From positions 1,922,001 through 1,986,000 of the forward strand of contig NZ_JAJJMO010000001.1 of assembly GCF_020905345.1 (NCBI RefSeq): a DNA stretch of 64,000 nucleotides, in the 5' to 3' direction. Below, piece by piece: positions 40,190 through 48,767 of this stretch. A program made the position numbers and the translations under genes. The stretch comes from Flavobacterium pisciphilum (GTDB lineage: Bacteria > Bacteroidota > Bacteroidia > Flavobacteriales > Flavobacteriaceae). Within the stretch, counting starts at the first letter, position 1. Each line of letters opens with the position of its first letter. The notes beneath the pieces were generated by a model. That model did no database searches. It saw nothing but the letters and a program-made list of their open reading frames with translations, and had not been told where the DNA came from.

Positions 40190-40355
40190 GTTAATAAGTA
40201 GTTAATTTACAAATACGAATACTAAGGTATAAAAAAACAAATAAAGTCCAACATCATCAGAAAACTTTCTGTTTTCCCAATGAACATCGCATTAAAAAAA
40301 AATCCTGTTCTCCATTTACTTCTTAATAAAACAAGGATTGTAAGACTAATATTCT

Positions 40356-40363
40356 TAACTTTG
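40356..40363 (+). promoter_or_regulatory. TAACTTTG -7 box for the efflux operon
   Basis: A TAnnTTTG match about 95 bases before the tolC-like ATG. The nearest TTG (40338-40340) is too close, so the upstream element is unclear. Confidence 0.45.
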
Positions 40364-40457
40364 TAAATAACCGCATTCCACACAAACTCATTTCATTTGT
40401 AACATCTTACAAAAATCTGTTTACGATTTATCATATAATAGAAATAAAAAAAATACA

Positions 40458-41840
40458 ATGAGAAAACTTTCACCTATTTTCTTTTTCCTTCTTTCCATAA
40501 CTTATGGACATGCCCAAATTGAAGTCTCACCAACTTTAGAAGGAGCCATCTATAAAGCCATAGAAAAAAGTACTTCATTAAAAAACAAAGACTTAGATAT
40601 TGAAAAATTAAATCTTCAAGAGAAAGGAGTTTGGAACAAATACATCCCTACTGTCGAAGCAAGTGCGTTATATTCGTATTTTGACAATAAATTAACTGTA
40701 GACCTTCCTACTGCAACTATTCCCATTGTAAATTATCCTTTATTTGATGGGAAAACTGCCTTTAAAAATTACGGAAACATTTTTAACGCAAGCGTAATGG
40801 CAAAAACGGTCTTGTTTAGCGGTATGCAAATTCCAAATGGAGCTAAGGCGATACAAGAAAAGACTAAAGGAACTGCATTTTTAAAAGAATCTGAGAAAGA
40901 CGCAATCATAAAAGATGTCATTAATACATTTGACCAATTAGAACTATTAAAGGAAATAGATAGACTAATAAGAGAAAGCGAAAAAAGATTGGACACCGAA
41001 ACCAAACGTGTCACAAAAGCAATAGAACAAGGTCTTGCAATTCCATATGATAGAGATAAAATAAAATTAGCTTCACTTGAACTAGCTTCTAAAAAAATTG
41101 AACTAGATGGAAAACGAAAGTTAGTTTATAAAAAAATCCAGTACTTAACAGGATATACTCTTGCCGAAATAGAGAGCGTACATTATGACTTGGTTCCTTA
41201 TTTAATTACTGATGGAAAATTAAGCACTCAAAACAAACAAGAAATAAAAGCTTTGGAATCTTTTAAAACTGCATATGAATATTTGCTAAAAAAAGAAAAA
41301 GGAACCTATTTACCAACTTTGGGCGCATTTGGAGGAGTTTCTTATTCAAGCCTATTTAATGCTAACGCTACAACACCAATAGTCACTGGAATAAACCAAG
41401 CACTATATTTAGGACTAAATGAAGCAACCATAAGCAATAACTGGGTGGTAGGAGCAGCAATGAAATGGGAAGTATTCTCTGGTTTTGAAAGGAAACACAA
41501 GGTACACGAAGCCAAAATCAATATCGAACAAATGCAAAACCAAATTGATGACACCAAAGAAAAACTAGAGTTACTACTTGAAAAAAATTTGGTTGACTAT
41601 AGTGTTTTAACACAAAAGATTGATATTACCCAACAACAAGAGAAAGTAGCAGACAACAACTTAAATCTTGCCATTAAACAATATAAAGAAGGCCTTATCA
41701 ACATTTCAGAACGTCTTGATGCCGAAAATGATTCATACAAAGCATCAGTAAACAAAACAACTACTTTAATTGATCAGCGATTATCAGCAATTGAAACAAT
41801 AATTGCCACTGGCGATTTATCAAAAAAACTATCTAAATAA
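40458..41840 (+). CDS. TolC-family outer-membrane efflux protein
   Basis: A 460-residue protein with a signal peptide (to about residue 20, GHAQ) and the paired outer-membrane efflux protein repeats: long helices ('LRKRVTKAIEQGLAIPYDRD'-type segments near residue 185, and 'AVADNNLNLAIKQYKEGLIN'-type segments near 410) and short strands ('GAFGGVSYSSLFNA'). TolC forms the outer-membrane exit duct. It starts a three-gene unit with the membrane-fusion lipoprotein 12 bases later and the ABC-2 permease. Confidence 0.88.
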   Translation: MRKLSPIFFFLLSITYGHAQIEVSPTLEGAIYKAIEKSTSLKNKDLDIEKLNLQEKGVWNKYIPTVEASALYSYFDNKLTVDLPTATIPIVNYPLFDGKTAFKNYGNIFNASVMAKTVLFSGMQIPNGAKAIQEKTKGTAFLKESEKDAIIKDVINTFDQLELLKEIDRLIRESEKRLDTETKRVTKAIEQGLAIPYDRDKIKLASLELASKKIELDGKRKLVYKKIQYLTGYTLAEIESVHYDLVPYLITDGKLSTQNKQEIKALESFKTAYEYLLKKEKGTYLPTLGAFGGVSYSSLFNANATTPIVTGINQALYLGLNEATISNNWVVGAAMKWEVFSGFERKHKVHEAKINIEQMQNQIDDTKEKLELLLEKNLVDYSVLTQKIDITQQQEKVADNNLNLAIKQYKEGLINISERLDAENDSYKASVNKTTTLIDQRLSAIETIIATGDLSKKLSK

Positions 41841-41852
41841 AAGTTCTATTTT

Positions 41853-42806
41853 ATGAAAAAAGCAATTATTATAATCAATTTAATTTTCATTTTTACAAGT
41901 TGTGGAAAAGAAAAAAAAGAGAATTTGATTCAGGGGAAAATAGAAAAAGAACAGATTGCCGTAGTTAGCAAGGTTCCTGGCAAAATTTTAAAAATATTTG
42001 TCAAAGAAGGAGATATTGTCCAAAAAGGAGACACACTTGCAATTCTTGATATCCCAGAAGTAGATGCTAAAAAAAATCAGGCTGAAGGTGCCGTTACATC
42101 TGCAAAAGCTCAATATAAAATGGCTGTAAAGGGAGCTACTGAAAATCAGATTAAGCAGCTTGAAGCAAAAAAAATGGGATTAAAGGAACAATATGAATTT
42201 GCTCAAAAATCGATTAGACGATTAACAAACATGCTCAAAGATTCTTTAATATCACAACAAACTTATGATGAAACTTTTGCTAAATATCAAGGAGCGCAAG
42301 CACAATATAATGCTGTTATTGCTGAGCTCGATGATGCAAAAAAGGGAGCTCGTATTGAACAACAAACAATGGCTTTAGGTCAACAAGACAGAGCTCTTGG
42401 CGCATTACAAGAAGTAGAAACTGCCGACAAAGAACGTTATATCGTAGCTCCTCAAAACATGAGCATCGAAACCATAACTTTAACTGTTGGTGAACTTGCA
42501 TTGCCTGGCTATACTTTATTTAATGGCTATATTGCTAATAGCGCTTACTTCCGCTTCACAATACCTGAAAATCAATTAGCAAATTTTAAAAAAGGACAAG
42601 AAATAACCGTACACGTTCCATATAAAAAAGCAGACATCAAAGGAACCATTAGTACAATAAAACAACTGGGAGCTTACGGAAATATTGCAACTGCATACCC
42701 AGATTACGAAATGCAGGAAAGTTTATTTGAAATAAAAATAACTCCTTCCAACAGCAATGAAACAAAAGATTTAATTACAAAAACAACTGTTACCTTATCT
42801 CTTTAA
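41853..42806 (+). CDS. HlyD/membrane-fusion-family periplasmic adaptor lipoprotein
   Basis: A 317-residue adaptor with a lipobox (MKKAIIIINLIFIFTSC). A biotinyl-lipoyl-like half-motif sits at the N-terminus (KVPGKILKIFVKEGDIVQKG, about residues 41-60), then an alpha-helical hairpin (about 80-185) and the beta-barrel strands. It links inner-membrane permease to TolC. Its gene is two bases from the permease gene, so they are co-translated. Confidence 0.88.
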   Translation: MKKAIIIINLIFIFTSCGKEKKENLIQGKIEKEQIAVVSKVPGKILKIFVKEGDIVQKGDTLAILDIPEVDAKKNQAEGAVTSAKAQYKMAVKGATENQIKQLEAKKMGLKEQYEFAQKSIRRLTNMLKDSLISQQTYDETFAKYQGAQAQYNAVIAELDDAKKGARIEQQTMALGQQDRALGALQEVETADKERYIVAPQNMSIETITLTVGELALPGYTLFNGYIANSAYFRFTIPENQLANFKKGQEITVHVPYKKADIKGTISTIKQLGAYGNIATAYPDYEMQESLFEIKITPSNSNETKDLITKTTVTLSL

Positions 42807-42808
42807 CT

Positions 42809-43966
42809 ATGCAAAACTTCTTTTCATTGCTTAAACGGGAATTCAAATTATTCTGGAAAAACAAAGTGCTCCGATTACTTTTTATTGGTGCACCAATACT
42901 TTACGGCGTTTTATTAGGTTACGTTTATGGCAAAGGTAAAGTTACCGACTTACCTATAATTGTTGTAGATCAAGACCGTACTGAATTAAGCTCAAAAGCA
43001 ATTCAAATGTTTGAAGACAACGAAGTTGTACACATAGCTTCAATTCTATACGATCAAAACAATCTTTCTGAGATTGCCATCCAAAAAGAAGCTGCTTGTG
43101 TTGTTATCATTCCTAAGGATTTCGAAAAAATGACACTCACAAAAAAGTATCCTGAGATTACAACTATCGTAAATACATCCAATGTTCTAACCGCCAATTA
43201 TGCATCAACAGCGATACAGGTTTGCCTTGGAACATTAAAAGCAGGAGTTCAAATTGAAACTTTAAGAAAACAAGGTGTTCCCGAAAACTTACTTGCTTCA
43301 CAATACGAACCTTTTAAAACCACATTTATAAAAAAATACAACCGTAGTACCAACTATATGTATTTTCTTTGGCCGGGTGTTTTAGCAACTGTTTTACAAC
43401 AAGTTCTTCTATTAGGACTAGCACTTTCTTTTGCCTCTGAATTTGAAAATGGAACTTTTAAAGACTTAGTAAAAAGATGCCCCTCAATTCTAAATCTCTT
43501 TGCAGTAAAAATTATTCCTTATATGATAATGAGTTTTGGTGTTTGGCTTATTTATTGGCTCTTTACGCTATGGTTTAGACTTCCCTTTTACGAAAACTTA
43601 CTCCCACTTACATTCATAGCTGGGATATTTGTACTCTCCGTTTCTTTCATTGGAATCCTAGTAAGTATTGTAGTACCAAATCAATTAAAAGCAACAGAAA
43701 TCTTAATGGTTATTGCAACCCCAAGTTTTATCCTAAGCGGATTTACTTGGCCTTTAAGTCAAATGCCTCAGGCTGTGCAAGCAATTGCCAATGTGATTCC
43801 ATTAACACATTTCTTAAAAGCTTTTAGAATCTTGATTATAGAAAACGGAACTTTTTCGCAAACAACAAGACCTATCTGGAACATGATTATTATAGGCTTA
43901 GTTTGTTCTATTGCAGCATACATCGCTTTATACTACAAGAAGAAAAGCGTTTTAAAAGAAGCATAA
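42809..43966 (+). CDS. ABC-2 type transporter permease (YhhJ/YbhR-like)
   Basis: A 385-residue permease with an N-terminal membrane helix, a periplasmic domain (about 45-170) and five C-terminal helices, the ABC-2 layout. Typical blocks are 'ILSGFTWPLSQMPQAVQAIA' and NVIPLTHFLKAFR. Neither an ATP-binding gene nor a second permease follows; the operon ends at the terminator at 43987. The ATPase must be encoded elsewhere or be shared. Confidence 0.87.
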   Translation: MQNFFSLLKREFKLFWKNKVLRLLFIGAPILYGVLLGYVYGKGKVTDLPIIVVDQDRTELSSKAIQMFEDNEVVHIASILYDQNNLSEIAIQKEAACVVIIPKDFEKMTLTKKYPEITTIVNTSNVLTANYASTAIQVCLGTLKAGVQIETLRKQGVPENLLASQYEPFKTTFIKKYNRSTNYMYFLWPGVLATVLQQVLLLGLALSFASEFENGTFKDLVKRCPSILNLFAVKIIPYMIMSFGVWLIYWLFTLWFRLPFYENLLPLTFIAGIFVLSVSFIGILVSIVVPNQLKATEILMVIATPSFILSGFTWPLSQMPQAVQAIANVIPLTHFLKAFRILIIENGTFSQTTRPIWNMIIIGLVCSIAAYIALYYKKKSVLKEA

Positions 43967-43986
43967 CGTTTTTAATTAATAGACAT

Positions 43987-44026
43987 AAAAAAACGGCATA
44001 AGTTAATTAAACCTTATGCCGTTTTT
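43987..44026. terminator. Bidirectional intrinsic terminator
   Basis: AACGGCATAAG (about 43992-44002) pairs with CTTATGCCGTT (44013-44023), loop about 10 bases, with A-run left and T5 right, between convergent genes. Confidence 0.9.
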
Positions 44027-44044
44027 CATTATATACGATATAGA

Positions 44045-45679
44045 CTATTTTTCTATTTCTCTCATTGAATCCATTTTTTTGTGCGCTAAGAAACCAGCAA
44101 CATCTTCAAAATGTTCTTTAACACGTTTGTTTCCAAATTCAAAAACCTTAGTCGCTAATCCATCAAGGAAATCACGATCGTGAGAAACTAAGATTAGAGT
44201 ACCATCAAAATCACGTAAAGCATCTTTAATAATATCTTTGGTTTTCATATCCAAGTGATTCGAAGGCTCATCAAGAATCAACAAGTTAACTGGCTCTAAC
44301 AATAATTTTATCATTGCCAAACGTGTTTTCTCTCCTCCCGAAAGCACTTTTACTTTCTTTGTAATATCATCTCCCTGAAACATAAAAGCTCCAAGAATGT
44401 TCTTAATTTGTGTTCTAACATCTCCAACAGCAATCGCATCGATAGTCTCAAAAATAGTAGCATTTTCATCTAACAAAGAAGCTTGGTTTTGAGCAAAATA
44501 TCCAATTTGTGAATTATGTCCAATATCAACACTTCCTTCATCAATGCCTATTTCTTTCATGATGGCTTTAATCATAGTTGATTTTCCTTCACCATTTTTA
44601 CCCACGAAAGCTACTTTCTGACCTCTCTCAATAACTACATTAGCATCTTTAAATACTACATGATCTCCGTAAGACTTTGATAAGTCCTTTACCACAACAG
44701 GATATTGCCCTGAACGTGCTGCTGGTGGGAATTTTAATTTAAGTGCCGAATTATCTACTTCATCAACTTGTACAATAACTAGTTTTTCTAGCATCTTAAC
44801 ACGAGACTGAACTGCATCTGTCTTAGAAAAAGTACCTTTAAAACGATCTATAAATGCTCTATTATCAGCAATCATTTTTTGTTGCTCATCGTATGCCTTT
44901 TGTTGGTGTATACGACGATCTTTTCTTAACTCTAAATAATGAGAATATTTGGCTTTGTAATCATAAATTCTTCCCATTGTAACTTCGATAGTACGATTGG
45001 TAATATTATCTACAAATGCTCTATCGTGTGAGATTACAACAACTGCTTTTGCCGAATTTATTAAGAACTCTTCTAACCATTGAATACTCTCGATATCCAT
45101 ATGATTGGTTGGCTCATCTAACAAAATTAAGTCTGGCTTACGCAAAAGGATTTTAGCTAATTCGATTCGCATTCTCCATCCTCCAGAGAACTCAGAAGTT
45201 TGACGTGCAAAATCTTCACGCTCAAAACCTAATCCAACTAAGATTTTCTCAACTTCAGCTTCATAATTAACTTCTTCAATCGCATAATACTTTTCGCTTA
45301 AGTCCGAAACTCTTTCAATTAATTTCATATACCCATCACTTTCATAATCGGTACGAACAGTTAATTGCTCGTTTATTTCATCAATTTCAGCTTTCATTTG
45401 GAAAATTTCACCAAAAGCTTTTGAAGCTTCCTCCATTACAGTTGATCCATCTTTGGTCAATAAATGCTGAGGCAAATAAGCTACTACTGCATCTTTTGGA
45501 GCCGAGATACTTCCAGTAGAAGGTTTGCTTTGACCAGCAATTATTTTTAAAAGTGTCGATTTTCCCGCACCATTCTTACCCATAAGGGCAATTTTATCAT
45601 TTTCATTTATAGCAAAAGAAACATCGCTAAAAAGTGTAGTTCCACCAAACTGAACTGAAATATCATTAACTGTAATCAT
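44045..45679 (-). CDS. ABC-F family ATPase
   Basis: A 544-residue protein with two ABC nucleotide-binding domains and no membrane helices. Walker A motifs are GKNGAGKST (about 34-42) and GKNGEGKST (about 358-366). Signatures are FSGGWRMRIELAKIL and LSGGEKTRLAMIKLL, with Walker B DLILLDEPTNHMDI and NLLILDEPSNHLDM. ABC-F proteins act on ribosomes, in translation or in ribosome protection from antibiotics. A linker helix pair (about 230-300) is present. A perfect promoter lies upstream at 45769-45740. Confidence 0.93.
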   Translation of the reverse strand: MITVNDISVQFGGTTLFSDVSFAINENDKIALMGKNGAGKSTLLKIIAGQSKPSTGSISAPKDAVVAYLPQHLLTKDGSTVMEEASKAFGEIFQMKAEIDEINEQLTVRTDYESDGYMKLIERVSDLSEKYYAIEEVNYEAEVEKILVGLGFEREDFARQTSEFSGGWRMRIELAKILLRKPDLILLDEPTNHMDIESIQWLEEFLINSAKAVVVISHDRAFVDNITNRTIEVTMGRIYDYKAKYSHYLELRKDRRIHQQKAYDEQQKMIADNRAFIDRFKGTFSKTDAVQSRVKMLEKLVIVQVDEVDNSALKLKFPPAARSGQYPVVVKDLSKSYGDHVVFKDANVVIERGQKVAFVGKNGEGKSTMIKAIMKEIGIDEGSVDIGHNSQIGYFAQNQASLLDENATIFETIDAIAVGDVRTQIKNILGAFMFQGDDITKKVKVLSGGEKTRLAMIKLLLEPVNLLILDEPSNHLDMKTKDIIKDALRDFDGTLILVSHDRDFLDGLATKVFEFGNKRVKEHFEDVAGFLAHKKMDSMREIEK

Positions 45680-45739
45680 TAGACTGTGAATTTGTTTATT
45701 CGGTTAATCGTTAATTTGTCAACCCAAATTTTCGAGGTG

Positions 45740-45769
45740 CAAAGATAGATTAATTAGAGTATTAGACAA
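45740..45769 (-). promoter_or_regulatory. Promoter TTG-N19-TATCTTTG for the ABC-F gene
   Basis: On the minus strand TTG is at 45769-45767 and TATCTTTG at 45747-45740, spacer exactly 19. The leader would be about 50 bases. Confidence 0.8.
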
Positions 45770-45873
45770 TATAATTACTTCTTAGACATCTCCTTTTTTA
45801 TGTTTTATAATTTCTCCTACATATTTCATTGTATTTTATCATACCTTGTATAAGAATTTAAAAATCAGAAAAT

Positions 45874-46320
45874 ATGAGAACGAAATTAAACTTGGTAGTT
45901 TGCCTTATCGCAGGATTAATATTTGGACTTTCTGCTAATGCACAAAAAACTGTAATTAAAAAATCTGCATTACCAGTAAATGCACAAACTTTTTTGAAAA
46001 AACACTTCGCTGGACAAGAACCTACATACATCCTAGAAGACAAAGAAATCCTCTCTAAAGAGTACAAGGTTCAATTTGCAAATAATACTCAAATCGAATT
46101 TGACGGAAAAGGGAACTGGAAGGAAGCTGACGGAAAAAACGCTGCAATTCCAGCAACCATAGTCCCTATTAAAATTACTACTTATATAAAAGTCAATTTC
46201 CCTAAAACTAAAGTAACAAAAATAGAAAAAGAGTCTTTAGGTGGCTACGAGGTAAAATTAAATAATGACCTAGAACTAAAATTTAATTCTAAAGGAGAAT
46301 TTATTAAGATTTCTAAATAA
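45874..46320 (+). CDS. PepSY-like secreted protein
   Basis: A 148-residue protein with a signal peptide (cleavage near ANAQ, residue 23). It has two PepSY-like beta/alpha repeats: 'LPVNAQTFLKKHFAGQEPTY' with YKVQFANNTQIEFDGKGNWK, and 'ITTYIKVNFPKTKVTKIEKE' with YEVKLNNDLELKFNSKGEFI. This is the putative beta-lactamase-inhibitor-like PepSY domain group common in Bacteroidota. Exact role unknown; these domains often inhibit peptidases or bind them. Confidence 0.82.
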   Translation: MRTKLNLVVCLIAGLIFGLSANAQKTVIKKSALPVNAQTFLKKHFAGQEPTYILEDKEILSKEYKVQFANNTQIEFDGKGNWKEADGKNAAIPATIVPIKITTYIKVNFPKTKVTKIEKESLGGYEVKLNNDLELKFNSKGEFIKISK

Positions 46321-46335
46321 AATTAATCCAAAAAT

Positions 46336-46369
46336 AAAAAACCTCGATTTCTAGAAATCGAGGTTTTTT
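46336..46369. terminator. Bidirectional intrinsic terminator
   Basis: A perfect 16-base stem (46336-46351 with 46354-46369) flanked by A6 and T6. It is the longest perfect hairpin of this kind in the window and sits between convergent genes. Confidence 0.92.
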
Positions 46370-46373
46370 ATTT

Positions 46374-47549
46374 TTAATCTTTACGCCATTTTTTTGTTTC
46401 TTCAAAAATGTGCTCCAAAATTGCAGCTTCTTTTTCGTCAAAATCAATATTTCTGCGCCCCATAACTAATCGAGCTGTTTCAAAAGCTTTTTTAGTAACA
46501 TAGGTTGTAAAGCCAGCTGCTCCTCCCCAAGAAAAACTTGGCACAAAGTTGCGAGGAAATCCTGTACCAAAAATATTAGCACTTACTCCTATTACTGTTC
46601 CTGTATTAAACATCGTATTGATTCCACATTTACTATGATCTCCCATCATTAAACCACAAAACTGAAGTCCGGTTTTAGCGAATCCTTCTGTTTCATAACT
46701 CCACAATTTCACCTCCTCATAGTTATTTTTAAGATTCGAATTATTAGTATCTGCTCCAATATTACACCATTCTCCTAAAACTGAATCTCCCAGAAATCCA
46801 TCATGTCCTTTATTTGAATTTGCAAAAAGAACCGAATTCTTAACTTCCCCTCCTATTCTAGAACCTACCCCTACCGTTGTAGCTCCGTAAACTTTGGCAT
46901 TCATTTTAACCTGCCCACTTTCGCATAAAGCAAAAGGACCACGGATAACTGAACCTTCCATAATTTCGGCATTCTTACCTATATAGATTGGTCCTGTAGA
47001 CGCATTCAAAGTAACAAACTCAAGTTTTGCACCCTCTTCTATAAATATATTTTCGGGAGCGATAGTATTGACACTTTTAGGAATTGGTTGCGACTTTCTG
47101 TCTTCTGTCAAAAACTCAAAATCCTCGCGAATTGCAGCATCATTCTTTGAGAAAATATCCCAAGTTTTCTCTACCGTTATACAATTACCATTGTACTGAA
47201 TAATTTCATAGGTATCAAAATCAACTTCTTCTTGATTTTCGCTTGTATAAAAAGCAATGACTTCATCTCCTTTAAAGATAGCCTGATTTTCCTTTAAATC
47301 CGAAACTAGCTCTGCTAGTTCATAATTTGGCAAAAACGAAGCATTTATCATTACGTTTTCCTCAAGCTCTACCATTGGATATTTCTCTGATAGATACTCC
47401 TCAGTTATTGTAGTTGTAGTTGATCCTAAATGCATTTCCCATTTTTGACGTATCGTCATTATTCCGATTAAAATATCGGCAACAGGTCGGGTAAACGTAA
47501 AAGGCAACAAGGCATTCCGGACGGGCCCGTCGAATAGAATGTAATTCAT
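46374..47549 (-). CDS. GlmU-like sugar nucleotidyltransferase-type protein
   Basis: A 391-residue protein. The N-terminal domain (about 1-190, 'MNYILFDGPVRNALLPFTFT') belongs to the NTP_transf_4 group and lacks the classic GxGTRMxPxT motif of GlmU. The C-terminal half (about 195-360) is a left-handed beta-helix acyltransferase-like domain with hexapeptide repeats ('IGKNAEIMEGSVIRGPFALC', 'VYGATTVGVGSRIGGEVKNS'). The Bacteroidota GlmU-family protein; it probably works on an activated amino sugar, but the true activity is unproven. Confidence 0.83.
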   Translation of the reverse strand: MNYILFDGPVRNALLPFTFTRPVADILIGIMTIRQKWEMHLGSTTTTITEEYLSEKYPMVELEENVMINASFLPNYELAELVSDLKENQAIFKGDEVIAFYTSENQEEVDFDTYEIIQYNGNCITVEKTWDIFSKNDAAIREDFEFLTEDRKSQPIPKSVNTIAPENIFIEEGAKLEFVTLNASTGPIYIGKNAEIMEGSVIRGPFALCESGQVKMNAKVYGATTVGVGSRIGGEVKNSVLFANSNKGHDGFLGDSVLGEWCNIGADTNNSNLKNNYEEVKLWSYETEGFAKTGLQFCGLMMGDHSKCGINTMFNTGTVIGVSANIFGTGFPRNFVPSFSWGGAAGFTTYVTKKAFETARLVMGRRNIDFDEKEAAILEHIFEETKKWRKD

Positions 47550-47600
47550 ATATTAATTTAATTTGGCAATATTTTAAAATCTTGATTTGGTTATCGAGTC

Positions 47601-47608
47601 CAAAGTTA
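47601..47608 (-). promoter_or_regulatory. TAACTTTG -7 box for the GlmU-like gene
   Basis: A TAnnTTTG match on the minus strand about 50 bases upstream of the ATG at 47549; no TTG at the expected distance. Confidence 0.5.
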
Positions 47609-47674
47609 CAAATATTTTATTTGTTTCATTAAATGATAAGGCTTCTTAATCAAGCATTAAGGCTATATAATATA

Positions 47675-47710
47675 CAAAAAAAGCCTTCCAAAATAGGAAG
47701 GCTTTTATTT
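47675..47710 (-). terminator. Intrinsic terminator of rpmE2
   Basis: AAGCCTTCC (47681-47689) pairs with GGAAGGCTT (47696-47704), flanked by A-runs and T-runs, 20 bases past the L31 stop. Confidence 0.9.
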
Positions 47711-47730
47711 TATTCAAAAACAAACTAAAA

Positions 47731-47982
47731 TTATTTAGCGTGTTTAGCGTATTTAGTTTTGAATTTATCAATACGTCCTGCAGTATCGATAAGTTTAGAT
47801 TTACCTGTGTAAAAAGGGTGAGATGTTCTAGAGATCTCCATTTTTACAAGTGGGTATTCAACTCCATCAACTGTTATTGTTTCTTTTGTATCTGCAGTAG
47901 ATTTAGTAACAAAAACTTCTTCATTTGACATGTCTTTGAAAGCAACTAATCTGTAATTTTCTGGGTGAATTCCTTTTTTCAT
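47731..47982 (-). CDS. rpmE2: Type B 50S ribosomal protein L31
   Basis: L31 of 83 residues, beginning [18 protein letters not shown] and ending with a lysine-rich tail ([11 protein letters not shown]). The zinc-binding CxxC of type A L31 is absent, as expected for the C- (type B) form that replaces zinc-dependent L31. Conserved features are [21 protein letters not shown] promoter at 48126-48098 gives an unusually long leader of about 110 bases. Confidence 0.96.
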   Translation of the reverse strand: MKKGIHPENYRLVAFKDMSNEEVFVTKSTADTKETITVDGVEYPLVKMEISRTSHPFYTGKSKLIDTAGRIDKFKTKYAKHAK

Positions 47983-48097
47983 CTTTTCTTTTTATTTATT
48001 GTTTAGAGCGTTTTAATTTTGAAGCTTCTTCGTGGTTAGAAAAAGGTGTAAATGCAACTACTCTTTTTGTTTAAAATCTTTTAATTATTTCAGGTTG

Positions 48098-48126
48098 CAA
48101 ATTTACAATTATTTTTCAATAAACAA
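48098..48126 (-). promoter_or_regulatory. Promoter TTG-N18-TAAATTTG for rpmE2
   Basis: On the minus strand TTG is at 48126-48124 and TAAATTTG at 48105-48098, spacer 18. The start point would be near 48091, about 110 bases before the L31 ATG. Confidence 0.7.
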
Positions 48127-48194
48127 ACGTTTGCCCTATTTTTTTTATCTAAAATCGAAAAGCATTTTTTATCTACGAATATATTGGGAATTGT

Positions 48195-48202
48195 TATATT
48201 TG
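48195..48202 (+). promoter_or_regulatory. TATATTTG -7 box for the DUF4199/glycosyltransferase operon
   Basis: A TAnnTTTG match 27 bases before the ATG at 48229. A TTG element at the right spacing is missing. Confidence 0.5.
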
Positions 48203-48228
48203 TGGATTAATTTTAAAACATACAAATT

Positions 48229-48762
48229 ATGATTAATGAAGTTATAAAAAAGAATGGAATTACTTATGGTATAATAATAGGTGTTGTTTTATCCCTGATT
48301 ACTGCAATTATGTATTCAATAGACCTAAAACTATTCGTTTCTGGTTGGATTGGAGGTATAACATTTGTTATTTTTCTAGCAATAACTATTACTTTATTAT
48401 CAAAAACTAAAAAAGATTTAAAGGGCATTTTTACTTTTAAAGATGCATTTACAACATATTTCGTTGCCATCCTTGTTGGGATTCTAATTTCTACTTTTTT
48501 CAACATCCTTTTATTTAACGTTATTGACCCTAGTGCAAAAGACACTTTAGGTGAGTTAATCAGAAAATATATGGCTGAAACATTACAGAAATTTGGAACA
48601 CCAGCAGCGACAATAAATGAAACAATGGTAAAAATGAAAGAAAGCAATCCTTATGCTACTGCTGAATTATTAAAAGCATTAGTTTTTAGTATTGTTGGTT
48701 ATTCAATATTAGGATTAATTATGGCCGCCTTTTTTAAAAGCAAAACTACATATCAAGAATAA
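48229..48762 (+). CDS. DUF4199 membrane protein
   Basis: A 177-residue protein with four membrane helices (about residues 9-28, 36-55, 73-95 and 146-166), the DUF4199 layout. The conserved start NEVIKKNGITYGIIIGVVLS and the FTFKDAFTTYFVAILVG segment are typical. It is six bases before the glycosyltransferase gene. A role in lipid or cell-surface glycan assembly is inferred only from position. Confidence 0.83.
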   Translation: MINEVIKKNGITYGIIIGVVLSLITAIMYSIDLKLFVSGWIGGITFVIFLAITITLLSKTKKDLKGIFTFKDAFTTYFVAILVGILISTFFNILLFNVIDPSAKDTLGELIRKYMAETLQKFGTPAATINETMVKMKESNPYATAELLKALVFSIVGYSILGLIMAAFFKSKTTYQE

Positions 48763-48767
48763 AATAA

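Noticed and set aside
48264-48647. 127-codon minus-strand frame inside the DUF4199 gene
   Set aside because: Antisense to a well-supported membrane protein gene with a promoter and operon context; the product lacks any family pattern.
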